This document shows positions 1-5,087 of a DNA stretch of 5,087 bases, one piece after another. Source of the DNA: CAINVV01 sp037440345 (GTDB taxonomy: Bacteria > Bacteroidota > Bacteroidia > Bacteroidales > Prolixibacteraceae); NCBI GenBank assembly GCA_037440345.1, contig JBBIUJ010000312.1, positions 1-5,087 of the forward strand, written 5' to 3'. Position 1 is the stretch's first letter. Every line of letters begins with the position of its first letter. A program made the position numbers and the translations under genes. The notes under the pieces were generated by a model. The model had not been told where the DNA came from and made no database searches. It saw only the letters and a program-made list of their open reading frames with translations.

Positions 1-948
1 CGCTTTTACCTCTATGGCTCCCTCTTCCGAATAGATGGCTGCCGCCGCTTTTTGGACAGGGTAAGAGACGCCGTTGAATTTTGTAGTATGCCGCCTCATC
101 CACAAGGGTTTTACCTGATGGGACCGGCCGGCCTCATCGTAAGCCATCAACTCGTCCGGTATAACTGCAAATGCGCAACGCGTTCCGGTAAAACCGGCGG
201 TTTTGGAGAAACTTCTGAATTCTATGGCTACCGATTTTGCCCCTTCAATCTCATAAATAGAGTGGGGAATTGCCGGATCTGTTATAAATGCCTCATAGGC
301 AGCGTCATATAAAATGATGCTTTTGTTTTCAATGGCATAATCAACCCATTTCTTCAGTACCTCTTTGGAGGCGACTGTCCCGGTAGGATTATTGGGAAAA
401 CATAGGAAGATGAGATCAGGCCGTTCTATTGGGAGTTCCGGAAGAAATCCATTCCCTTCGTTGCAAGGCATGTAGACAATACCGTCAAAATATCCGTTGG
501 ACCCGCATTGGCCTGTCTTGCCCGACATCACGGTAGTGTCGGCATATACCGGATAAACCGGATCGCAAATTGCTATCTTGTTCTCACTTCCAAAAACTTC
601 CTGAATATTTCCGGTGTCACACTTCGATCCATCGGAGACAAATATTTCATCTGCCGAGATTTCAACGCCACGTGCATGATAATCGTGCCTGGCGATTGCT
701 TGGCGCAGGAACTCATAACCCTGTTCAGGACCATAGCCTTTGAACGAGGCTGCTGAAGCCATCTCTTCCACTCCTTCGTGAAATGCCTTGATCACAGTTG
801 GTGTAAGGGGTTGCGTAACATCCCCGATGCCCATTCTGATGATCTCTTTATCTGGATTTGCCTTTGCAAATTCGCGCACACGACGTCCTATTTCGGGAAA
901 CAAATAACCTGCTTGAAGTTTCAGATAATTTTCGTTGATTCTTGCCAT
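1..948 (-). CDS. dapL: LL-diaminopimelate aminotransferase, N-terminal 316 residues (cut by window edge)
   Basis: A PLP-dependent class I/II (fold type I) aminotransferase that converts tetrahydrodipicolinate plus glutamate to LL-diaminopimelate in one cytosolic step, bypassing the succinylase and acetylase routes. Reading the minus strand from the ATG at 948-946 gives 316 codons without a stop to the left edge; family members are about 410 residues, so roughly the last 90-100 are missing. Visible motifs: the N-terminal GYLFPEI (14-20), the substrate loop GIGDVTQPL (40-48), GYGPEQGY (71-78), SDGSKCD (105-111), PNNPTG (185-190), DAAYE (215-219; Asp215 should hold the PLP ring nitrogen), and SFSKTAGFTGTR (246-257), with Lys249 as the expected Schiff-base lysine and Arg257 as a phosphate ligand. 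All expected catalytic residues seen so far are present. The gene is divergent from dapF, and with lysA it forms a lysine/DAP cluster. The identification is from motif recognition, not a search. Confidence 0.95.
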   Translation of the reverse strand, partial: MARINENYLKLQAGYLFPEIGRRVREFAKANPDKEIIRMGIGDVTQPLTPTVIKAFHEGVEEMASAASFKGYGPEQGYEFLRQAIARHDYHARGVEISADEIFVSDGSKCDTGNIQEVFGSENKIAICDPVYPVYADTTVMSGKTGQCGSNGYFDGIVYMPCNEGNGFLPELPIERPDLIFLCFPNNPTGTVASKEVLKKWVDYAIENKSIILYDAAYEAFITDPAIPHSIYEIEGAKSVAIEFRSFSKTAGFTGTRCAFAVIPDELMAYDEAGRSHQVKPLWMRRHTTKFNGVSYPVQKAAAAIYSEEGAIEVKA

Positions 949-1043
949 ATCTAATAGTACTTTTGATGTAAACATTGTCGATCTGCAAAGATACGAAATA
1001 AATTTTTGGCTATTTTTACGGCAAACCCTACAATCCGGCTGTT
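949..1043. promoter_or_regulatory. Divergent dapL-dapF intergenic promoter region
   Basis: This 95-bp AT-rich gap between the two divergent starts must carry the promoters for both genes unless dapF is read from elsewhere. The dapL side has a perfect -7 match, listed separately. The dapF side has only a weak candidate, TATTTTTA at 1011-1018 on the plus strand, which differs from TAnnTTTG at the last base and lies 25 bases before the ATG at 1044. I see no convincing -33 TTTG at the usual 19-21 bp spacing for either gene, no clear operator palindrome, and no structure resembling a lysine riboswitch. Confidence 0.55.
986..993 (-). promoter_or_regulatory. Bacteroidetes-type -7 element for dapL
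   Basis: Read on the minus strand the sequence is TATCTTTG, an exact match to the Bacteroidetes housekeeping -7 consensus TAnnTTTG. Transcription would start roughly 6-8 bases downstream, giving a leader of about 30 bases before the dapL ATG at 948. The -33 TTTG partner is not seen at the standard distance, so the call rests on the -7 element and its position. Confidence 0.5.
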
Positions 1044-1898
1044 ATGGAGATGAATTTTTTTGTTAAAGCGCATGGACTTGGAAACGAATACATTGTGTTT
1101 GATCAGGCTGCGATCGATTTTGAACTTTCCAAAGAGCGAATCATCCAGTTGTGCAACATCCATGTTGGTATTGGCTCTGATGGAATTCTGCTCAAAGTAC
1201 CTACCGGGAAGGCTGATTTTGGACTGCGCATCCTCAATCCGGATGGTTCTGAAGCCGAAAAAAGCGGAAACGGGCTCAGGATATTTGCCAAATACCTCTT
1301 TGACTACGGATTTACTGGAAAGCATCATTTTACCATCGATACTTTGGGGGGAGTCGTTACGGCACATGTCCTTGAACTGGTCGATGGGAAAGCCTTTATG
1401 ATTAGGGTGGACATTGGGAAGGCCAATTTCCTGTCAGCCGAAATACCGGTAACTTTTTCAAAGGAGGAGTGTTTCAACGAACCAGTCTCTATTGCCGGGA
1501 ACGAATACCGTTTCCATTGCGTTTCTGTCGGTAATCCGCATTGTGTTGTTTTACGTGAAAAACTTGATGAGGAAGAGATCAAACGGGTAGGAACGCTGAT
1601 CGAAAACCATCCAATGTTTCCCAACCGGATCAATGTACAATTCGTTAAAGTTATCTCCAGGAATGAGGTAGAGGCGTTGATCTGGGAGCGGGGTGCCGGG
1701 TTTACCCAGGCTTCGGGCAGCTCCTCCAGCGCCATAGCAGCTGTAATGATTAGAAGGGGGCTTACCGATCGGGACATTTCGGTTAAAATGCCGGGTGGAT
1801 TCCTGAAACTTGAGGTGGATGAGGGCTGGAACATCCGGCTTACCGGAGAAGTCCGCGAAATTGCATCCGGGATACTTAGCCGGGAACTATTCCGGTGA
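1044..1898 (+). CDS. dapF: Diaminopimelate epimerase homologue with both catalytic cysteines replaced by serine
   Basis: A 284-residue protein of normal DapF length (about 270-285), with the two-lobed fold expected from two matched motif halves. DapF interconverts LL- and meso-diaminopimelate in the cytosol without a cofactor, using two cysteines as acid and base. Framework motifs are intact: HGLGNEY (10-16), GIGSDG (42-47), NPDGSEAE (65-72), GNG (75-77), VSVGNPH (160-166), INVQF (196-200) and ERGAG (215-219), covering the Asn, Glu and Arg residues that bind the substrate. The catalytic positions differ: the first motif reads EKSGNG, with Ser74 in place of the usual Cys, and the second reads QASGSSSSA, with Ser224 in place of the usual Cys. 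The Ser codons are AGC and TCG, so a single sequencing error cannot explain both. The start at 1044 is followed by a second in-frame ATG at 1050; either could be used. The dapL/lysA context supports a DAP role, but activity as an ordinary epimerase is uncertain; a racemase for another amino acid is the alternative. Confidence 0.88.
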   Translation: MEMNFFVKAHGLGNEYIVFDQAAIDFELSKERIIQLCNIHVGIGSDGILLKVPTGKADFGLRILNPDGSEAEKSGNGLRIFAKYLFDYGFTGKHHFTIDTLGGVVTAHVLELVDGKAFMIRVDIGKANFLSAEIPVTFSKEECFNEPVSIAGNEYRFHCVSVGNPHCVVLREKLDEEEIKRVGTLIENHPMFPNRINVQFVKVISRNEVEALIWERGAGFTQASGSSSSAIAAVMIRRGLTDRDISVKMPGGFLKLEVDEGWNIRLTGEVREIASGILSRELFR

Positions 1899-1990
1899 TT
1901 TAATAATTAACAATTTCTTCTTTCTTAGAATAGTTTTAAATAGTATCGCTTGCTGTTTTTTTGTAAATTTGCGCTTTCAATTTTTTTACG
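1899..1990 (+). promoter_or_regulatory. dapF-lysA intergenic region with likely lysA promoter (TAAATTTG at 1964-1971)
   Basis: The gap is very AT-rich, with T-runs, and contains TAAATTTG at 1964-1971, an exact match to the Bacteroidetes -7 consensus TAnnTTTG. It sits 19 bases before the lysA ATG, so the leader would be only about 12 bases. No TTTG lies at the expected 19-21 bp upstream of it. lysA can therefore probably be transcribed on its own, with or without read-through from dapF. No hairpin strong enough to call a dapF terminator is visible. Confidence 0.55.
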
Positions 1991-3256
1991 ATGAACGAGA
2001 AGAAATTACCATTTTCAAAAGAAGAAGTAACAGCAATTGCAGATAAGTTTCCTACACCATTTCATATTTACGATGAAAAGGGAATGCGTGAATATGCCCA
2101 AAAATTTGTTCAGGCGTTCTCCTGGAATCCAGGTTTTAAAGAATTTTATGCAGTCAAATCTGCTCCGAACCCATTTTTAATGAAGATATTGCGTCAGGAA
2201 GGATTTGGAATCGACTGCAGTTCGATGGCAGAATTGTCTCTTGCCGAGCGGGTAGGAATGCGCGGGGAAGAGATCATGTTTACCTCGAACGACACTCCGG
2301 CCTACGAATACAAGAAGGCCATTGAACTTGGTGCAATCGTCAACCTCGATGACTTTGGTCACATCAAATTCCTCGAAGAGCAAGTCGGTTTGCCTGAGTT
2401 GGTCTGTTTCAGATACAATCCCGGGGCGCTCAAGGAGGGAAACGCCATCATCGGTCATCCCGAAGAGGCGAAATATGGCTTTACTCGTGAGCAGCTTTTT
2501 GAAGGGTATAAAATATTGCGCGACAAGGGAATCAAGCGGTTCGGTATACATACCATGGTAGCTTCAAATGAGCTGAATCCTGACTATTTTGTCGAAACCG
2601 CCACCATCCTGTTTGAATTAGTTGTCGAATTGTACCAGACTTTGGGTATCCGGTTCGAATTTGCCAATCTGGGCGGCGGAATAGGTATTCCATACAAGCC
2701 GGATCAGGAAGCTGTTGACCTCGACAGAATGAGCCTGGGAATCAAAAAAGGATATGAGCAGTTCATTGTAGCCAATGGCCTTGATCCGCTGAAAATCTAT
2801 TTTGAATCGGGAAGGGCCATTACCGGTCCATTTGGATTCCTGGTTTCCAGGGTACTACACATCAAAAATACCTACAAGAAATATGCAGGGTTGGATGCAT
2901 CAATGGCCAATCTGATGCGGCCTGCCCTTTATGGATCCTATCACCACATAACTGTTCTTTCAAATGAAGAGAACCCCTCAAAATTCATGTACGATGTAAC
3001 AGGCTCCCTTTGTGAGAACAACGACAAATTTGCCATCAACAGGGTTTTGCCTAAAATGACGCCAGGGGATTTGGTGGTTATTCATGATACCGGCGCACAC
3101 GGTCATGCCATGGGTTTCAACTACAACGGTAAATTGCGCTCGGCTGAGTTGTTGCGGCGCACGAACGGAGAGGTGGTCGAAATCAGAAGGGCTGAGACGT
3201 TGGATGACTATTTCGCTACACTGAATTTTGGCCAACTGCCCAATTTTATTGTTTAA
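1991..3256 (+). CDS. lysA: Diaminopimelate decarboxylase, variant-motif subgroup
   Basis: A 421-residue fold type III PLP decarboxylase, the usual LysA size, which removes CO2 from meso-DAP to give L-lysine in the cytosol. The N-terminal TIM barrel starts with FPTPFHIYD (20-28) and carries the PLP lysine in FYAVKSAPNP (Lys56), DCSSMAEL (75-82), the glycine-rich phosphate loop NLGGGIGIPY (226-235) and ESGRAITGP (272-280). The C-terminal beta domain has GSLCENND (338-345; the conserved Cys341 and Asp345) and DTGAHGHAMGFNYNG (366-380). Compared with textbook LysA, HxHIGS appears as HTMVAS (187-192), CESGD as CENND, and GAY as GAH (His370). I recall LysA-annotated proteins from clostridia and other anaerobes with the same pattern, so I treat this as a subgroup, not decay. 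It lies 92 bp after dapF, and the only good start is the ATG 19 bases after a -7 element. Substrate preference among related diamino acids is not proven by sequence. Confidence 0.9.
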   Translation: MNEKKLPFSKEEVTAIADKFPTPFHIYDEKGMREYAQKFVQAFSWNPGFKEFYAVKSAPNPFLMKILRQEGFGIDCSSMAELSLAERVGMRGEEIMFTSNDTPAYEYKKAIELGAIVNLDDFGHIKFLEEQVGLPELVCFRYNPGALKEGNAIIGHPEEAKYGFTREQLFEGYKILRDKGIKRFGIHTMVASNELNPDYFVETATILFELVVELYQTLGIRFEFANLGGGIGIPYKPDQEAVDLDRMSLGIKKGYEQFIVANGLDPLKIYFESGRAITGPFGFLVSRVLHIKNTYKKYAGLDASMANLMRPALYGSYHHITVLSNEENPSKFMYDVTGSLCENNDKFAINRVLPKMTPGDLVVIHDTGAHGHAMGFNYNGKLRSAELLRRTNGEVVEIRRAETLDDYFATLNFGQLPNFIV

Positions 3257-3305
3257 AAAGCTAAAAGCCAACTGCCTGGAATAAAAACGCTAAACCAATA
3301 GTGCC

Positions 3306-3308
3306 TTG
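3306..3308 (+). promoter_or_regulatory. TTG start codon of the glycosyltransferase
   Basis: The frame opens after the stop at 3291-3293, and the codons before the TTG are ACC, AAT, AGT and GCC, none of them starts. A GTG at 3301 is in another frame and runs into TGA at 3306-3308. Starting at the TTG gives the N-terminus MKVCGF expected of the family. The upstream sequence is A-rich (taaaccaata) with no Shine-Dalgarno motif, as is usual in Bacteroidetes. Confidence 0.7.
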
Positions 3309-4187
3309 AAAGTCTGCGGATTTAGTTTTGTGAAAAATGGAGTGAAGTTCGACTATCCAATTGTGGAAGCCATTACCTCTATCCTGCCTCTTTGCGATCA
3401 TTTTTTGGTCGCTGTTGGCGACTGTGATGATGGTACCCTGGAGTTGATTCAATCCATCGGATCCGATAAGATTCAGATCATCAACACGGTATGGGATCCC
3501 ACGCTTAAAGAGAAGGGAAGGGTACTTGCCTCTGAGACCAACAAGGCTTTTGATGCGATTCCGCCTGAATATGATTGGTGTTTTTACATACAAGGCGATG
3601 AGGTGGTACACGAGAAATACCTGCCGGTCATCCGTACCGCCATGGAAGAGAATCTTTCGAACAAGGCTGTCGATGGACTGATTTTCCACTACAGCCATTT
3701 CTACGGGACTTATGACTATCTGGCCGATTCACGCAGATGGTACCGCAGCGAGGTTCGCATCATCCGCAACGACAAAAACATACGTTCATGGAACGACGCC
3801 CAGGGATTCCGCTGGAAGGATGCCCGTAAACTGACCGGTAAGTTTATTGATGCCTCCATGTACCATTACGGATGGGTCCGTCCGCCAAAAAAGATGAAAG
3901 AGAAGCTGGAGGGAAGCAAACAATATTGGTCGGTTGACTCAAAACACATCAAAACGATCAACCAAACATCATCCGAATACGACTATGCTCAATCGATCGA
4001 CAGTCTGACCCGTTTCAAAGAGACACATCCCATCGTGATGAAGAAAAGACTGGAGCAACTCAACTGGCATCCGGAACTCTCGGAGAAAAAGAAGAAATTC
4101 ACCCTCAGGTATTTTGTCCTCTATTGGTTCGAAAAGATATTCAATTACAGGCTCTTCGAGAACAAGCATTTTATAGAGGTAAAATAG
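3306..4187 (+). CDS. Glycosyltransferase family 2 protein (TTG start)
   Basis: A 293-residue GT-A fold glycosyltransferase. The N-terminus MKVCGFSFVKNG, followed by DYPIVEAITSILPLCD (16-31) and VGDCDDGT (37-44), is the nucleotide-sugar-binding start of GT2 enzymes. YIQGDEVVHE (94-103) occupies the place of the metal-binding DXD motif, with Asp98 and Glu99 as the acidic pair. Further blocks, FHYSHFYGTYDY (127-138), DSRRWYR (141-147), EVRIIRND (149-156) and YHYGWVRPP (186-194), recur in a GT2 type I associate with Bacteroidetes. No signal peptide or membrane span is visible, so it is probably cytosolic or peripheral; the C-terminus is rich in basic residues and aromatics. The start codon is TTG: an in-frame stop (3291-3293) lies just upstream and no ATG or GTG fits between. 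The 49-bp gap from lysA contains no promoter match, so it may be co-transcribed with lysA. Donor sugar and acceptor cannot be told; a role in capsule, LPS or glycoprotein synthesis is a guess. Confidence 0.85.
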   Translation: MKVCGFSFVKNGVKFDYPIVEAITSILPLCDHFLVAVGDCDDGTLELIQSIGSDKIQIINTVWDPTLKEKGRVLASETNKAFDAIPPEYDWCFYIQGDEVVHEKYLPVIRTAMEENLSNKAVDGLIFHYSHFYGTYDYLADSRRWYRSEVRIIRNDKNIRSWNDAQGFRWKDARKLTGKFIDASMYHYGWVRPPKKMKEKLEGSKQYWSVDSKHIKTINQTSSEYDYAQSIDSLTRFKETHPIVMKKRLEQLNWHPELSEKKKKFTLRYFVLYWFEKIFNYRLFENKHFIEVK

Positions 4188-4208
4188 TATTTCGAGTTAA
4201 ACCTTTTA

Positions 4209-4298
4209 CTTTCTGTCCTTTGTGCAATCCTTAGAGACCTTTGTGGTTAGAAAATTCAACACAAAGGTCTCTAAGGGCAGCACAAAGGGACACAAAAG
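4209..4298. repeat. 90-bp palindromic intergenic repeat, large hairpin
   Basis: The core is a perfect 17-bp inverted repeat: CCTTAGAGACCTTTGTG at 4229-4245 and its exact complement at 4260-4276, around a 14-base loop (4246-4259). The stem continues outward after a small internal loop: 4217-4225 pairs with 4280-4288 (9 bp), then 4214-4216 with 4290-4292 and 4210-4212 with 4294-4296, interrupted by single bulges or mismatches. That gives about 32 Watson-Crick pairs. Each arm holds two copies of CTTTGTG, starting 21 bp apart (4218 and 4239 on plus; complements at 4260 and 4281). It fits a dispersed REP-like or non-autonomous element; similar CTTTGTG/CACAAAG-rich intergenic palindromes are, as I recall, common in Bacteroidetes. 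It could also reduce read-through from the glycosyltransferase gene, but no T-tract follows, so a classical terminator is not claimed. It ends 8 bases before the tsaC ATG and might hinder or couple its translation. Confidence 0.85.
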
Positions 4299-4306
4299 AT
4301 AACGAC

Positions 4307-4876
4307 ATGTTTTCACACGAGGATTTAAAAAGGACTGTAGAAGTATTGCGTCAGGGGTGTGTGATCCTCTATCCGACCGATACTGTTTGGGGACTGGGTT
4401 GCGATGCCACCAACCCAGAGGCGGTAAAACGTATTTTTGAGATCAAGCAGCGCGAAGATGTCAAGAGCATGCTGGTGTTGATTGAAAATCAGAATATGCT
4501 TAACTCTTACGTCAGGGAGGTTCCTGAGGTTGCCTGGCAATTGATTGAAGTGGCAGATAAACCATTGACCATCATCTATCCGGGTGCTAAAAATCTGGCT
4601 CCAAATTTGATCGCATCCGATGGATCGATAGGAATCAGGGTTACCACCGAGAGCTTTACCGAACAGTTGATTCAGCGATTCCGAAGACCCATTGTCTCTA
4701 CATCGGCCAATATTTCGGGGGAACCTACTCCTCAAAATTTTGACGAAATAAGCGAGGGGATCATATCATCTGTAGATTATGTGGTGCAATACCGTCAGGA
4801 CGACCTGAGCAAAAGCAAACCCTCCTCCATCCTGAAACTGGGTGTTGGCGGAGAGATACAAATTATCAGGCCGTAG
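4307..4876 (+). CDS. tsaC: Threonylcarbamoyl-AMP synthase, TsaC/YrdC type
   Basis: A 189-residue single-domain Sua5/YciO/YrdC protein. It makes threonylcarbamoyl-AMP from threonine, bicarbonate and ATP, the first step of the t6A modification at position 37 of tRNAs reading ANN codons; TsaD and its partners complete it. Seen motifs: LYPTDTVWGLGCDA (21-34), the KxR pair in IKQRED (Lys47, Arg49), KSMLVL (53-58), the block around DKPLTIIYPG (84-93), GIRV (109-112), STSANISGEPTP (131-142) and KPSSIL (171-176). The C-terminal Sua5 domain is absent, so this is the short TsaC form. The ATG at 4307 is chosen because it starts right before the conserved domain; an in-frame ATG at 4241 would add 22 residues encoded entirely by the palindromic repeat and short spacer. 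No convincing -7 element is seen in the gap, so transcription may come through from upstream or from an unrecognised promoter. A YciO-like paralogue of unknown role is the alternative. Confidence 0.9.
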   Translation: MFSHEDLKRTVEVLRQGCVILYPTDTVWGLGCDATNPEAVKRIFEIKQREDVKSMLVLIENQNMLNSYVREVPEVAWQLIEVADKPLTIIYPGAKNLAPNLIASDGSIGIRVTTESFTEQLIQRFRRPIVSTSANISGEPTPQNFDEISEGIISSVDYVVQYRQDDLSKSKPSSILKLGVGGEIQIIRP

Positions 4877-4885
4877 CATTATAAC

Positions 4886-5087
4886 TTATTTTGCCTCTTT
4901 CACTGTACCTGAACCAACGATTGTGCTTTCGATGGCTGGATTCCCAAGGTATGTGACACCGCCCGATCCAGCAATCTTGCAGGTGAGTTTCTCCAATGCG
5001 TTTACCGCACAATTTCCTGAGCCTGATAAAAGAACATTGACATCTTTGGTTTTGAGTCCGGATGCTTTTACCCCACCCGATCCTGTG
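4886..5087 (-). CDS. DUF2807-like (head GIN domain) surface protein, C-terminal 66 residues (cut by window edge)
   Basis: On the minus strand an open frame enters from the right edge and ends at TAA (4888-4886). The visible 66 residues contain a GSG triplet about every 18-20 residues (visible residues 2-4, 22-24, 40-42, 58-60), each followed by short alternating hydrophobic strands such as VNVLLSGSG and TCKIAGSG, ending in GSGTVKEAK. This is the pattern of the C-terminal end of DUF2807, a right-handed beta-helix-like domain described as a putative auto-transporter adhesin head and common in Bacteroidetes. Those proteins are normally exported, but the signal peptide would lie outside the window. 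The gene converges on tsaC with only 9 bases between the stops and no hairpin there, so the two transcripts probably overlap at their 3' ends. The function is unknown; assignment rests on the repeat pattern. Confidence 0.72.
   Translation of the reverse strand, partial: TGSGGVKASGLKTKDVNVLLSGSGNCAVNALEKLTCKIAGSGGVTYLGNPAIESTIVGSGTVKEAK

Noticed and set aside
52..312. Open frame of 86 codons on the plus strand, and another at 508-756
   Set aside because: Both are antisense to the well-supported dapL coding region, and their translations show no recognisable domain.
949..1043. Lysine riboswitch upstream of dapL or dapF
   Set aside because: The gap is only 95 bp and the leaders would be about 20-30 bases, too short for an L-box fold; no matching helices were seen.
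951..1367. Minus-strand frame of 138 codons overlapping the start of dapF
   Set aside because: It is antisense to conserved DapF motifs, covers the promoter gap and has no family resemblance; it is a shadow.
1325..1834. Minus-strand frame of 169 codons inside dapF
   Set aside because: Long, but exactly opposite a conserved gene and of low-information composition; no start signal or domain.
1810..2046. Plus-strand frame bridging the dapF end and lysA start
   Set aside because: It runs through the dapF 3' end, an AT-rich promoter gap and the first lysA codons in another frame; no protein features.
3261..3698. Minus-strand frame of 145 codons opposite the glycosyltransferase
   Set aside because: Antisense to conserved GT2 motifs and without recognisable content.
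4209..4298. Intrinsic terminator for the glycosyltransferase gene
   Set aside because: The hairpin is strong but has no T-tract after it on either strand, and its heptamer symmetry and size fit a dispersed repeat better.
4241..4306. 22-residue N-terminal extension of TsaC from an ATG at 4241
   Set aside because: The extension is encoded by the palindromic repeat and spacer, is not part of the YrdC domain, and the ATG lies inside the hairpin arm.

Overview
The window most likely comes from a Bacteroidota (Bacteroidetes) genome, probably Bacteroidales or a relative. The signs are two good matches to the Bacteroidetes -7 promoter element (TAnnTTTG) upstream of genes, no Shine-Dalgarno sequence in front of the starts, an LL-diaminopimelate aminotransferase (DapL) route to lysine, a DUF2807-type surface protein, and a glycosyltransferase-2 type that I associate with this phylum. 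The genus cannot be told from this stretch.

Layout. Positions 1-948 (minus strand) hold the first 316 residues of dapL; its C-terminus lies beyond the left edge. A 95-bp intergenic region separates it from the divergent gene dapF (1044-1898, plus). lysA (1991-3256, plus) follows after a 92-bp gap with its own likely promoter. Next comes a glycosyltransferase family 2 gene with a TTG start (3306-4187, plus). A 90-bp near-perfect palindrome (4209-4298) fills most of the next gap and ends 8 bases before the ATG of a TsaC/YrdC-type gene (4307-4876, plus). The right edge (4886-5087, minus, convergent) carries the last 66 residues of a DUF2807-like protein. Both edge genes are cut by the window.

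How the genes work together. dapL, dapF and lysA encode the last three steps of lysine synthesis by the aminotransferase variant: tetrahydrodipicolinate to LL-diaminopimelate (DAP), LL-DAP to meso-DAP, and meso-DAP to lysine. meso-DAP is also the usual peptidoglycan cross-link amino acid. The glycosyltransferase, the tRNA-modification gene and the surface protein have no evident link to that pathway.

The strongest oddity is in the DapF protein. Both positions that hold the two catalytic cysteines in DAP epimerase are serine here (Ser74, Ser224), while the rest of the active-site framework is kept. Its neighbour LysA also differs from textbook LysA at several PLP-site motifs, although I believe that form is a recognised subgroup. 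The second notable object is the palindrome next to the tsaC start, which looks like a dispersed intergenic repeat. I saw no tRNA, rRNA, CRISPR array, transposase or phage gene.
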